This document shows, piece by piece, positions 17,059 to 25,860 of a DNA stretch of 58,534 bases. This DNA comes from Bacilli bacterium (lineage in GTDB: Bacteria; Bacillota_I; Bacilli_A; ML615J-28; CAG-313). The notes under the pieces are model-generated. The model was given only the letters and a program-made list of their open reading frames with translations. It did not search any database and had not been told where the DNA came from. Location: the NCBI GenBank assembly GCA_017411715.1, contig JAFQPO010000006.1:1-58534 (forward strand), given 5' to 3'. The first letter of the stretch is position 1. Every line of letters begins with the position of its first letter. The position numbers were made by a program, and so were the translations under genes.

Positions 17059-19039
17059 AATTTTCGTTTTCTTCTAATAGTCCTTGAACTACAGCTTCAG
17101 CCACAAGCGTCATACCAGAAGTATTTGGATGAGCTGTATCTACTAAATGACCTGCTAAAGATACGCCTTCAATTTCAACTAATTTTAAATCATAAGTTTC
17201 AGCATATTCTCTAATTCCATTATTGAACTTAGTACGCTCGCTATCTGAATAGAATGGACTTGTTGGAAGAGTACATAATACAAGTTCAGATTCAGGGCAA
17301 AGAATTTGTAAATGATCAAGCATCATCTTATAGCCACGATAGAATTCACTATAATCAACATATTTGCTTGCACAGTCATTTGCACCAATGAAAATCAAGA
17401 TTACATCCGGAGCTTGATCGCTTAATAAAGTATGTTCTAATCTAGCTTTTGAACTAGTTTCATTACCAGTATTCGGAGCAACGCATGTACCAGAATATGA
17501 ATTATTTGAGAATAGTGTCCCACCAATTTTATTAATAGCTTGCATCCACCATGTCTTGTTAACATCATTAACATCAGCTGTAGGATAAGGATAGAATGAT
17601 GCAAAACCACTTGGAATATAATTTTTAAATGTTGAAATACTATCACCAATTATCGCGAACGACTTTCCAGCATAATTATTAACACCTAATTCATAGGTTG
17701 CTTCAATTACAACATCGCTTTGGATATTAGTATTAGGATGACTCCATCCTACAAATTTATAGCCATCATATGTAGGTGCTGCTGGATAAATAACTGTTTC
17801 ACCTTTAGGACAAACAATTTCTTTTATTGTTTCACCATCTTTACCAACAAATGTTACATTGCATAATTCAACGTTATTAGCTTCTTCAACTGTTGAACAG
17901 CTAATTCCTTCACTTGTAACTTTAATGACACAATTAATTGTCACATCAGAAGTTTTATGTTTGGCAGTTAAAATACAATATCCATTTGAAGCTGCTGAAA
18001 TTGATGAATAAGTAGAAACAGTCGCAACTTTTGAGTTGCTAGTAGACCAATCATAATTTGTAACACCGCTTGGTGCTCCACTTGGCATAACTGGATTAAC
18101 CGTAGTAACACCAGTACTTGAATTATAATTCTTTTTTAATTCAGTAAAATGATATGTTGCATCAGGTAAAACAATATTTCTTTCTGTTTCGACCCATCTT
18201 GCATAGAATGTTAAATCGCCCATCATATCACTAGTTACTTCAGTGTATTCAGTTAATGATCTTTCCGCAAGATACCATCCCACAAATGCATAGCCTTCTT
18301 TTTCTGGAATTGGTAAAACAAAACTTTCTCCAAAATCATATTCTGATGGTGATAAATCTAAAACAGTTTTACCATCATAGAAAGTAACTGTTCCAGAAGT
18401 TGCTAAGAATTCATATTGCGCAGTAATAGTTAAATTATTTCTAATATTAGTTAAACTTGTATTCCAACCAATAAATTTATATCCTTCTCTAGATGGATTT
18501 TTAGGTGCTGTTGCGGATTGCCCAACTTCAACTTTTTCTTCTTTTAAAACAGTTCCATCATAATCTACAAATGTAACTGTACAATTAACTATACGATAAA
18601 TTGCTGTTATTTCCATATCCTCTTCGACCTTTGAAAATAATCTATTCCATCTTGTAAATAAGTAATCTTCACGAACTGGATCAGATGGTGCGGTTGCTGA
18701 TTTTCCATGTTCAACTAGTTCTTCTTTTAAAAGTTTTCCATCATGGTCTAAAAATTTAACAGAATATTTTTTCACTTCATATAAAGGATGCACATTTAAA
18801 TCACTTGTAATATTGGTAATATCTTGATCCCAGCCTACAAATTCATACCCCTTAATTTCCGGAGCAGTTGGGGATTCAATTTTTTCTCCACTTTTAACTA
18901 CAAGTGAAGCCAGTAAATTTTCTTCTTGATCAAAGAAATTAACAATATATGAATTTTGTGATTGAGCAGGTTGTGGTGTACAGGCAAATAAAACAACTGC
19001 CATAACAAACATCACTATCATAGTCTTTATTTTATTCAT
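17057..19039 (-). CDS. Lipoprotein with five InlB B-repeats and a C-terminal SGNH hydrolase
   Basis: The 660-residue protein has a lipobox (LFAC) and four consecutive InlB B-repeats of 60-70 residues (each with GYxFxGW-like cores and a closing aromatic-rich strand). A Big-like domain, a fifth repeat, and a GDSL/SGNH esterase domain from about residue 463 follow. Catalytic blocks are IGDSIS (Ser), the oxyanion Gly in SYSGT, IGANDC (Asn) and DTAHPN (Asp, His). Family members deacetylate or de-esterify glycans. A TTG two codons upstream is too close to GAGG; the ATG at 19039 is 8 bases from it. Confidence 0.88.
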   Translation of the reverse strand: MNKIKTMIVMFVMAVVLFACTPQPAQSQNSYIVNFFDQEENLLASLVVKSGEKIESPTAPEIKGYEFVGWDQDITNITSDLNVHPLYEVKKYSVKFLDHDGKLLKEELVEHGKSATAPSDPVREDYLFTRWNRLFSKVEEDMEITAIYRIVNCTVTFVDYDGTVLKEEKVEVGQSATAPKNPSREGYKFIGWNTSLTNIRNNLTITAQYEFLATSGTVTFYDGKTVLDLSPSEYDFGESFVLPIPEKEGYAFVGWYLAERSLTEYTEVTSDMMGDLTFYARWVETERNIVLPDATYHFTELKKNYNSSTGVTTVNPVMPSGAPSGVTNYDWSTSNSKVATVSTYSSISAASNGYCILTAKHKTSDVTINCVIKVTSEGISCSTVEEANNVELCNVTFVGKDGETIKEIVCPKGETVIYPAAPTYDGYKFVGWSHPNTNIQSDVVIEATYELGVNNYAGKSFAIIGDSISTFKNYIPSGFASFYPYPTADVNDVNKTWWMQAINKIGGTLFSNNSYSGTCVAPNTGNETSSKARLEHTLLSDQAPDVILIFIGANDCASKYVDYSEFYRGYKMMLDHLQILCPESELVLCTLPTSPFYSDSERTKFNNGIREYAETYDLKLVEIEGVSLAGHLVDTAHPNTSGMTLVAEAVVQGLLEENEN

Positions 19040-19061
19040 ATTCAATACCTCGCTTTGTTAT

Positions 19062-19090
19062 ATTATACTATATATTTTTTATTTTATCAA
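19062..19090 (-). promoter_or_regulatory. Sigma-A promoter of the SGNH lipoprotein gene
   Basis: TTGATA (19085-19090), 17 bp, TATAAT (19062-19067). Confidence 0.7.
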
Positions 19091-19103
19091 GAGTTATAAA
19101 AAA

Positions 19104-19123
19104 GACTAGGGTTTTCCCTAGTC
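19104..19123 (-). terminator. Intrinsic terminator of the DUF1538-PII operon
   Basis: Stem GACTAGGG/CCCTAGTC (19104-19111 with 19116-19123) with a TTTT/AAAA tetraloop is followed on the minus strand by TTTTTT. Confidence 0.85.
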
Positions 19124-19131
19124 CTTTATGC

Positions 19132-19446
19132 TTATTTTGCAGTTGAAATTCCCACTACATCATCAACCGGTAATGTAAAAGCAATTCCTTGAGCCGGCGT
19201 ATTAACACCTACTGAATCGTATAATCCTTTTAAAATTGCATCTTTAATATCAGATGGGACTAATATCATAACAATTTCTTTTTCTGGTTGAATTGTAATG
19301 TTAAAGATTTTTTCAGCTTCTTTACTAGCAGTACCACGCGCATTAATTACTGTACCACCACGTGCACCAAGCATTCTCGCAGTATCCATCGCGTCTTCTG
19401 AGAATCCCGCATTAATAATACATAAAATTACTTCAAAATTACTCAT
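19132..19446 (-). CDS. PII-family signal protein, second copy
   Basis: The 104 residues fit a ferredoxin-like PII fold: strand EVILCIINAG, helix DAMDTARMLGARGG, the T-loop stretch with NARGTAS, strand EIVMILVPS, and the closing PAQGIAFTLPVDDVVGI, which matches the B-loop/C-terminal region of PII. The T-loop is short and lacks the classical uridylylated Tyr. PII proteins bind adenine nucleotides and gate transporters or enzymes. It is the third gene of the operon and overlaps the other PII gene by 8 bp. Regulation of the DUF1538 protein is inferred. Confidence 0.85.
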   Translation of the reverse strand: MSNFEVILCIINAGFSEDAMDTARMLGARGGTVINARGTASKEAEKIFNITIQPEKEIVMILVPSDIKDAILKGLYDSVGVNTPAQGIAFTLPVDDVVGISTAK

Positions 19447-19834
19447 TTGCTTGTGCCTCCTTTTTGAACGTTTGACTATTTGATAAGAATTGATAAACAG
19501 ATACGCCTATTATACTTTTAAGAGGTATTGTATAAGCAATCCCTTTACCATTTTTTACCTTTTCAAATTTTTCGCTGATTGTTTCTAAAATTTCTTTAGT
19601 TTTATCTTCTCTAATAATAGATAAAATCACAGCTTTTTCAGTTTCTGCTAATCCTAAATAACTAAGAATTTCTTTACCAGCAGTTCCTTTACCATACAAC
19701 ATTGTTTGCATATTGACTTCAAATTGTTCTAATAAATCCATATAGAACAAAGCTTTACTACGGTCAACAACTGTAACTAATAATTTTAATTTTTTAATAG
19801 ATGGGTTAACTTTTGATATTTCTTTTTTAGCCAT
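19439..19834 (-). CDS. PII-like signal protein, first copy
   Basis: The 131-residue protein has PII-type features: KLKLLVTVVDRSKA strand-helix start, YGKGTAGKEIL in the T-loop position, KAVILSIIRED strand, helix KTKEILETISEKFE, and GKGIAYTIPLKSIIGVSV at the end. It is divergent from its neighbour and has a Lys-rich N-terminal extension of about 14 residues. It begins 8 bp after the DUF1538 gene with GGAGGG as SD. It may form homo- or heterotrimers with the second copy; this is inference. Confidence 0.82.
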   Translation of the reverse strand: MAKKEISKVNPSIKKLKLLVTVVDRSKALFYMDLLEQFEVNMQTMLYGKGTAGKEILSYLGLAETEKAVILSIIREDKTKEILETISEKFEKVKNGKGIAYTIPLKSIIGVSVYQFLSNSQTFKKEAQANE

Positions 19835-19842
19835 AAACCCTC

Positions 19843-21381
19843 CTACATGAATTCAATGATTGTATCATCATCTTCAATAAGAATACGACGCATAGCAATC
19901 TTTTCTTTAATCATTTTAGTAATTACAGATCTGAAGCCCAGTAATTGAATAGTAATTAATGGTGTCATTGCGACCATAGCCACAATCCCAAAACCATTTG
20001 TCAATACTTGATTACCAGTAGGATCTATCATCATACAAGCTCCAATCGCAAATGGTAAAATAAATGTTGATGTTAGTGGTCCACTAGCAACTCCCCCTGA
20101 GTCAAATGCTATTGCGGTATACATCTTAGGTACAAAGAATGAAAGTCCTAAAGAAATAGCATATCCAGGAATTAAATAATATAGAATTGAGAAGTCAAAA
20201 ATTATTCTAATCATTGATAAACAAATTGAAATACCGACACCTATAGATAAGGCAATAAGCATTGCTCTTTTTGATACGCCACCTGAAGTAATTTCCGCAA
20301 CTTGTTTGTTTAAAACATGCACAGCAGGTTCAGCTAATACTACAACAAGACCCAAAATGAATCCCGAAATTGGTAATAACACACTATCTTTACTAGCTAA
20401 TTCTTGACCCATTTTATATCCAATTGGCATAAAACCAATATCAACTGATGTTAGGAAAACAATTAAGCCTAAATAAGTAAATAAAATACCAACAAATAAT
20501 TGTATCATTTTCTTTTTAGGAAGTTTTAAGAAAATATAATTAACAACTAAGAAAAATAATACAATCATTCCTAATGCTTTAGTTACATCCCATGTTACTT
20601 CACCTAATGTTTCAAAAAATGCATGGAACACATTATCTGCTATCATATAAGTATTTAGATCAGGTATATAACTAGGTTCACCATTAGCCATTAACGCTAA
20701 GACCATAACAGCTAAAATTGGACCTACCGAACAAAGGGCAATTAAACCAAAGCTATTTTCACTAGCACGTCTACCCCCAATGGTAAAGGCAATACCAACA
20801 CCAAGAGCCATAATAAATGGTACTGTAATAGGACCTGTTGTAACACCACCGGAATCAAAAGAAAGCGATAATAATTCTTCTTTATCAAATACAATAATTA
20901 ATGCACATAATGCAAATAAAACCATGTAGAAAAACATTAAAATAGCAGATAAATCTTTTTTAAATACTATTTTTAATATGGCAATAACTAAGAATATGGC
21001 AACACCAAAACCAACAAATAAAATTAGTTTTATTGGTGGATTAATAACACTCTTTACTTGTCCAGCAAGTACTGATAAGTCTGGTTCAGCAATAGTAATA
21101 AGTAACCCTAATGCAAAGCAAACGACAAATAAAACCATTAATTTTTTAGATTTAGTTAACCCAGCTCCTGTATATTCTCCCATAGGAGTCATTGCTAGGT
21201 CTGCACCTAGATTAAATAAACCAATACCTAAAATTAATAAGAATGATGAAATGATAAAAACAATAATTTCTTTACTAGAAAAATTAACTAGCGGAGTAAA
21301 ATTAAGTAAAATAACAATCATTGTTACTGGAAGTACTGATATTAGTGCTTCTTTTACTTTAATTAAGAATTGTCGATTCAT
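19843..21381 (-). CDS. DUF1538 integral membrane protein (duplicated transporter-like domain)
   Basis: The 512-residue polytopic protein (about 12 helices) consists of two DUF1538 halves. Each carries the motif FDSGGV(T/A)(T/S)GP, near residues 177 and 428, and a preceding (I/L)AEP motif (ITIAEPDLSVL, VVLAEPAVHVL). Paired motifs in inverted or tandem halves are typical of secondary transporters. No substrate is established for DUF1538. The frame extends three codons further to a GTG, but the ATG at 21381 lies 8 bases from GAGG. Two PII genes follow in the same operon. Confidence 0.88.
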   Translation of the reverse strand: MNRQFLIKVKEALISVLPVTMIVILLNFTPLVNFSSKEIIVFIISSFLLILGIGLFNLGADLAMTPMGEYTGAGLTKSKKLMVLFVVCFALGLLITIAEPDLSVLAGQVKSVINPPIKLILFVGFGVAIFLVIAILKIVFKKDLSAILMFFYMVLFALCALIIVFDKEELLSLSFDSGGVTTGPITVPFIMALGVGIAFTIGGRRASENSFGLIALCSVGPILAVMVLALMANGEPSYIPDLNTYMIADNVFHAFFETLGEVTWDVTKALGMIVLFFLVVNYIFLKLPKKKMIQLFVGILFTYLGLIVFLTSVDIGFMPIGYKMGQELASKDSVLLPISGFILGLVVVLAEPAVHVLNKQVAEITSGGVSKRAMLIALSIGVGISICLSMIRIIFDFSILYYLIPGYAISLGLSFFVPKMYTAIAFDSGGVASGPLTSTFILPFAIGACMMIDPTGNQVLTNGFGIVAMVAMTPLITIQLLGFRSVITKMIKEKIAMRRILIEDDDTIIEFM

Positions 21382-21408
21382 TTTTATCACCTCTCTTTTG
21401 CTTTACAT

Positions 21409-21437
21409 ATTATACCACTTTTTATAAAAATAGTCAA
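21409..21437 (-). promoter_or_regulatory. Sigma-A promoter of the DUF1538-PII operon
   Basis: TTGACT (21432-21437), 17 bp, TATAAT (21409-21414) preceded by TGG, an extended -10. Confidence 0.75.
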
Positions 21438-21454
21438 ATGGGTCGTTAAGAAAA

Positions 21455-21483
21455 AAAGAAAGCTTGCTCGCAAAGCTTTCTTT
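21455..21483 (-). terminator. Intrinsic terminator of the YtrA-type operon
   Basis: An 11-bp stem (21455-21465 with 21473-21483; AAAGAAAGCTT and complement) with a 7-base loop is followed on the minus strand by a T run. Confidence 0.8.
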
Positions 21484-22276
21484 AATCAATATTAACTCCT
21501 TTTTTAAGTTTGACATTAGATATTACATAAGCTAAAATAGTATATAAACTATATAACACAATAGACATAATTGCTATCATTAAGATTACATTATAATCTA
21601 AAGCAGCATTTGGTTCAAATAACATTTTATAAAAAGCATTATTGAATAACCCACTAATTAATATTACTATAATAGTAAACATATTACATACGAAATGAAA
21701 TACAATCCCAAATGCAATCGATAGAATTAATTTATGATTATTAAAACTATATCCCCAAATGATTCCAAAATATCCTATTAATGTAATTAGTAAAACCTCT
21801 AATATTAACACAACCGCCAATAATACTATTAATACCCCAAATGAACCATTCATTGTTGTTGATAAAATATTTAAGTATTCTTTAATTACGACTATAGAAT
21901 TTTTATTAAGATACATCAAAGCAACTCCGCCAAGCAAGAATAATGTTGAAACAGTCACTAAAATAATCCCGCTTAATACTTTTGATAAATAATGCATTCT
22001 GATATCTACTGGTATTGTATGAGTTAAATGTGATTCATCCTTATACATATTATTAATAAGTCTAACCCAAGAACGAATTATACTATTCACTAATCCAGGT
22101 ATAAAACATGATAAAGCACAGCCTTTAAAAATACCCGTTAATACAATGAAGAATGTGGTATCAGGTAATGCTTCAAATAGTTTACTCACAACCGCAAATA
22201 TAACACCTAACAAATGATATATTACAATTAATTTATACGACCATAACAAATCATATTTTAATAATTTCTTTAGCAT
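21482..22276 (-). CDS. ABC transporter permease, Ytr/ABC-2 type
   Basis: The 264-residue protein has about six membrane segments, with a soluble stretch between the second and third carrying HLTHTIPVDIRMHYLSK, a motif typical of permeases paired with YtrB-type ATPases. It overlaps the ATPase stop (ATGCTAA), so translation is coupled. The likely role is a drug- or envelope-stress exporter under the GntR regulator. The substrate is unknown. Confidence 0.82.
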   Translation of the reverse strand: MLKKLLKYDLLWSYKLIVIYHLLGVIFAVVSKLFEALPDTTFFIVLTGIFKGCALSCFIPGLVNSIIRSWVRLINNMYKDESHLTHTIPVDIRMHYLSKVLSGIILVTVSTLFLLGGVALMYLNKNSIVVIKEYLNILSTTMNGSFGVLIVLLAVVLILEVLLITLIGYFGIIWGYSFNNHKLILSIAFGIVFHFVCNMFTIIVILISGLFNNAFYKMLFEPNAALDYNVILMIAIMSIVLYSLYTILAYVISNVKLKKGVNID

Positions 22277-22965
22277 CTGAACATCCCCCTAAATACTTCA
22301 TCAATACTTTGATTAGTTTTTTCACGTAAATCATCAGTACTATCTACAAGTACTATTTCTCCTTGATCAACAAAAATAACATCATCTAAAATTCTTTCAA
22401 TATCCGCTATTAAATGTGTTGAGATAATAACACTAGCTCCTACTTTAAAATTTGATAAAATAGTATCTAAGATATAATCTCTAGTAGCAGGATCCACTCC
22501 GCCAAGAGGTTCATCAAGAACATATAAATCAGCTTCTCTTGACATAACTAGAATCAATTGTAATTTTTCAATCATTCCTTTTGACATTTTAGCAATTCTA
22601 GCATTTTCCTCTAAACCTAAATCTTTTAGTAATTTTCTTGCTTTTGTTATGTCAAAGTTTTCATAAAAATCACAGAAGTATTCAAGGATTTGACTTACTT
22701 TTTTTGATCTATCTAAATAACTTCTTTCTGGTAAATAAGCAACAATCTTCTTACTCTCAATGCCTGGTTTATTACCATTAATTAATACTTCACCACTTGT
22801 TGGTGTTAACAAGTCATTAATCAATTTAATGATTGTTGTTTTACCTGTTCCATTTTTACCAAGAAGTCCAACAATTCTTCCTGATTCCACTTTAAATGAA
22901 ACATTTTTTAGAATAGGTTTATGATCAAATTCTTTACAAACATTTTTAAATTCTAATAAACTCAT
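22270..22965 (-). CDS. ABC transporter ATP-binding protein, YtrB-like
   Basis: The 231 residues show Walker A GLLGKNGTGKTT, a divergent signature IAKMSKGMIEKLQL (SKGM in place of SGGQ, common in this subfamily), Walker B LYVLDEPLGGVDP and the H-loop STHLIADIE. It lies between the GntR regulator (4-bp ATGA overlap) and the permease (7-bp overlap). The TGA ending the regulator shows that TGA is a stop here. Confidence 0.9.
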   Translation of the reverse strand: MSLLEFKNVCKEFDHKPILKNVSFKVESGRIVGLLGKNGTGKTTIIKLINDLLTPTSGEVLINGNKPGIESKKIVAYLPERSYLDRSKKVSQILEYFCDFYENFDITKARKLLKDLGLEENARIAKMSKGMIEKLQLILVMSREADLYVLDEPLGGVDPATRDYILDTILSNFKVGASVIISTHLIADIERILDDVIFVDQGEIVLVDSTDDLREKTNQSIDEVFRGMFRC

Positions 22966-23321
22966 TTTAATTTCTCCATTAACATTTTTAAAATTTCTTC
23001 TTTTGAGATCCCCATTTTATTGATATCATCCATAAATGAATCAATTTGTGTTGATAATATTTCTTTTTTCTTTGAATTGATTAATTCTAAATCATTAGTA
23101 ACAAACTTTCCATTTGTTCTTTCTGTATAAATTAATTTAGCATTTTCTAATAAGTCAAGTGCCTTACAGACTGTATTAGGGTTAGCTTTCATTAGTAGTG
23201 CATATTCTCTAACCGATGGAATTTTTTGACCCGGTTTTAACTTTCCACTCACTATTTCTTTAGTTATTAAATCAGCCATTTGTGAATATATCGGTCGTTC
23301 GTTATCAAATTCGTATTTCAT
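22962..23321 (-). CDS. GntR-family repressor, YtrA subfamily
   Basis: The 119-residue protein has an N-terminal winged helix (PIYSQMADLITKEIVSGKLK, PGQKIPSVREYALLMKANPN, TVCKALDLLE) and a short helical dimerisation tail, the YtrA layout. Such regulators repress an adjacent ABC transporter operon. A GTG four codons upstream (23333) is in frame, but its GTGAGG is the SD for the ATG at 23321, so the ATG is chosen. A palindrome and promoter lie just upstream. Confidence 0.9.
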   Translation of the reverse strand: MKYEFDNERPIYSQMADLITKEIVSGKLKPGQKIPSVREYALLMKANPNTVCKALDLLENAKLIYTERTNGKFVTNDLELINSKKKEILSTQIDSFMDDINKMGISKEEILKMLMEKLK

Positions 23322-23333
23322 AATATTCCTCAC

Positions 23334-23353
23334 TGTATTGCTTAACTAATACA
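23334..23353. promoter_or_regulatory. Probable operator of the YtrA-type regulator
   Basis: TGTATT-N8-AATACA is a perfect 6+6 inverted repeat, with symmetry extending to 8 of 10 positions per half. It directly abuts the -10 box, covering the expected transcription start, a classic position for autorepression. Confidence 0.6.
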
Positions 23354-23382
23354 ATGATACACTATTTATTTTTTTATTGCAA
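23354..23382 (-). promoter_or_regulatory. Sigma-A promoter of the YtrA-type operon
   Basis: TTGCAA (23377-23382), 17 bp, TATCAT (23354-23359). Confidence 0.65.
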
Positions 23383-23432
23383 CAAATATGCAAAAATTTT
23401 TATATCTATGTTAAAATTAATTAGGTGATTTT

Positions 23433-24359
23433 ATGCAAAAATTAAAAATACATTTTTTAAATACTATTTGGAGTGACGCAATACTCTTAGAATCAGATAA
23501 TCATTTTGCGATGGTCGATACAGGAAGCAGTTTCTACTATCCAATGATTAAAGAATATCTTGATAATTTACATATAAAGAAACTAGACTTTATTATTTTA
23601 ACCCACTTTCATAGTGACCATTATGGAAATTTAGAAAAAATAATTAGCGAATATCAAGTAGATTCCCTATATTTAAAACACTATTATGGAATTGAAGGTT
23701 CAACTGGTAGCGGAACAAAATCCGATGAAGAGTATGTTGAAGGAGAAATTTTAAAATATCAAGCAATCTTATTGGCGTGTCAAAAGACAGAAATAAACTA
23801 TCTTGATGAACTTAATTCTAATGAAACAATCATTTATCTAAATAATATCCCCCTTGAATTATATGATATTAAAAATAGATTATTTGAATTATATACAAAT
23901 CCTGATAGTGAATTCTATGGTCAAAGAAGATTTAGCGAAAATTTCAATAGTATTGGAATTTTTATAAACATAAATAACAATTATATTTTCTTAGGTGGCG
24001 ATGTTACTTGTTCTAAAACTGATATCCTAGCATTAAAAGGTCTATCTTTAGAAATGATTAATCAAATTTATCAAAAACATCAAATTGATCATATTGACAT
24101 CTACAAAACATGTCACCATGGTGGGGGTGGTACTAACACACCTGAATTATGCCAATTAATAAAAGCCAAATATGCTATTATTACAAACACTAATCGCTGG
24201 CTAGATAACTATGATACATTTGATAATTTAAAAAAGGCTAAATCAGATGTTGAAATTTTACAAACTGATTACTATCAATATATTTTCGAAATTGATACTA
24301 CTATTAATTATCAAAAAATTTATAAAGAATCATTATTTATAACATTAAAAAAGGATTAG
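23433..24359 (+). CDS. Metallo-beta-lactamase fold hydrolase, ComEC-like
   Basis: The 308 residues contain the MBL-fold metal motif LTHFHSDHYGN (HxHxDH) near residue 68, an early MVDTGSS strand-loop, a later FLGGDVT (bridging Asp) and KTCHHGGGGTNT, as in stand-alone relatives of the ComEC C-terminal domain. There is no signal peptide, so it acts in the cytoplasm. The substrate is not determined; phosphodiester or lactone bonds are possible. It is transcribed alone, divergent from the ytr-type operon. Confidence 0.85.
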   Translation: MQKLKIHFLNTIWSDAILLESDNHFAMVDTGSSFYYPMIKEYLDNLHIKKLDFIILTHFHSDHYGNLEKIISEYQVDSLYLKHYYGIEGSTGSGTKSDEEYVEGEILKYQAILLACQKTEINYLDELNSNETIIYLNNIPLELYDIKNRLFELYTNPDSEFYGQRRFSENFNSIGIFININNNYIFLGGDVTCSKTDILALKGLSLEMINQIYQKHQIDHIDIYKTCHHGGGGTNTPELCQLIKAKYAIITNTNRWLDNYDTFDNLKKAKSDVEILQTDYYQYIFEIDTTINYQKIYKESLFITLKKD

Positions 24360-24376
24360 AGAGTAACCTCTAATCC
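24353..24376 (+). terminator. Bidirectional terminator between MBL and VWA genes
   Basis: A 9-bp stem GGATTAGAG/CTCTAATCC (24353-24361 with 24368-24376) is flanked by an A run on the left and a T run on the right. The MBL stop codon lies within the left arm. Confidence 0.8.
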
Positions 24377-24383
24377 CTTTTAT

Positions 24384-25850
24384 TTATCTTCTAACGTAGT
24401 CATTCATATATTTTAAAACTAATCGTAAGAACTCTCTTCGATAGTCATCTGAATCCAATTTATTATCTACAATACGACTGACTACTTTCGATAAAGAAGC
24501 ATTATGTTTGTATTTTGAATTTCTTAAAACTAACCCAAATTCAGCTACTGCACTTTGGAATAAGAACTCTGATGAAGGGTTTGCAGTTATTCCATTACAG
24601 ATAGTAATTGCTTCTTTATTTAACTCATTATCTAAAGCATCTTTATATCGAACTGTACATCTTACAATCTCAGCATCGTCAACTAAATCTTTAAGCGTGA
24701 TTTCAATTAAACATACAGTTACATGCCCAGCACCAATTTCACCAGCATCAGTTTCAGAATTATCAAATTCTTCATCTGTTAATTGTTTATTTTCGTAGCC
24801 AATTAAACGATATTTTTCAACTATTTCTTTGTTGAATTCAACTTGAACTTTTGCGTCTTTAGCAACTGTTTGTAATGTTCCACCTAATTCTGTAATGAAT
24901 ACTTTTTGTGCTTCAAGTAAAGAATCTATATAATAATAATTACCGTTACCAGCTTGAGCTAATGTATCCATGGTATCAGCTTTTAAATTCCCAGTTCCAA
25001 AGCCAAATAATGATAAGTAAACACCAGTTTGTCTTTTTTCACTAATGAATTTTTTCAAATCGCCAATCTTAGAAAGACCGACATTAAAATCACCATCTGT
25101 TGCTAAGAATACACGATTGTTGCCACCTTCGATGTAGTGTTTTTGTGCAAGCTCATAAGCTCTTTGAATTCCTTTAGAACCTGCTGTTGATCCGCCTGCT
25201 GATAAATCAGAAATGATAGCAGAAATCTTTGCTTTTTCAAAGCCATATGCACCATCTAATAAAATACTTTCAGTCCCTGCATATGTAACAATTGACACTC
25301 TATCATTATCTTTTAAATTATCAACTAATATTTTAAAAGCTTTAATCATAAGTGGCAATCTATCTTCTGCATACATAGATCCACTTATATCTAATAAGAA
25401 GACGAAATTATTAGGTCTATTCTCTTCAAGTTGAAACTCTTTTGCTTTAACAGCCACACTTAATAAATAATTTTCGTCATTCCATGGGCATCTAGCAACT
25501 TCTAAATAACTCTTTAATTGGTCTTCAGAATCATTTTCATATGAATAAGTAAAGTAATTAAGCATTTGTTCAATGTTTACCGCATCAGTAGGAATAGATT
25601 GTAAATTATTAATTAATTTTCTAAGATTACTGTATGCCGCATTTGAACTATCTAAACTAACATTCACTATATTATCAGCTACTGTACTAATAAAATTTTG
25701 TTCTCTTAACTCTAAGTACTCGTTATTATCTGCATCTCCTGCTTCTGGTTTTTGAGGTGGGACAGCGCCTCCCATAGTAGCACCACTAGATGAACAACCA
25801 ACTAAAGTTAAAACTAAAATAAAACCTAGTAAAATTTTAAATTTTTTCAT
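24384..25850 (-). CDS. VWA-domain lipoprotein, YfbK-like
   Basis: The 488 residues carry a lipobox (LVGC, Cys19), then a YfbK-type N-terminal segment (SIPTDAVNIEQMLNYF). A von Willebrand A domain follows with an intact MIDAS motif DISGSM (Asp154, Ser156, Ser158), the Thr-bearing SAGGSTAGSKG loop and TDGDFNVG. The C-terminal region matches the YfbK tail. VWA domains bind ligands through a metal ion; the partner of this family is unknown. It is 10 bp downstream of another lipoprotein gene and may be co-transcribed with it. Confidence 0.88.
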   Translation of the reverse strand: MKKFKILLGFILVLTLVGCSSSGATMGGAVPPQKPEAGDADNNEYLELREQNFISTVADNIVNVSLDSSNAAYSNLRKLINNLQSIPTDAVNIEQMLNYFTYSYENDSEDQLKSYLEVARCPWNDENYLLSVAVKAKEFQLEENRPNNFVFLLDISGSMYAEDRLPLMIKAFKILVDNLKDNDRVSIVTYAGTESILLDGAYGFEKAKISAIISDLSAGGSTAGSKGIQRAYELAQKHYIEGGNNRVFLATDGDFNVGLSKIGDLKKFISEKRQTGVYLSLFGFGTGNLKADTMDTLAQAGNGNYYYIDSLLEAQKVFITELGGTLQTVAKDAKVQVEFNKEIVEKYRLIGYENKQLTDEEFDNSETDAGEIGAGHVTVCLIEITLKDLVDDAEIVRCTVRYKDALDNELNKEAITICNGITANPSSEFLFQSAVAEFGLVLRNSKYKHNASLSKVVSRIVDNKLDSDDYRREFLRLVLKYMNDYVRR

Positions 25851-25860
25851 AATTCACCTC

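Noticed and set aside
20978..21427. Plus-strand ORF of 149 codons antisense to the DUF1538 gene
   Set aside because: It lies opposite a clear membrane-protein gene, has no SD, and its composition mirrors the other strand. The same holds for the antisense frame at 29582-30019 in the Na/Pi gene and other overlaps.
22962..22965. Mycoplasma-type code with TGA as Trp
   Set aside because: Trp is encoded by TGG throughout, and TGA ends the YtrA-type regulator in a normal ATGA overlap with the next gene.
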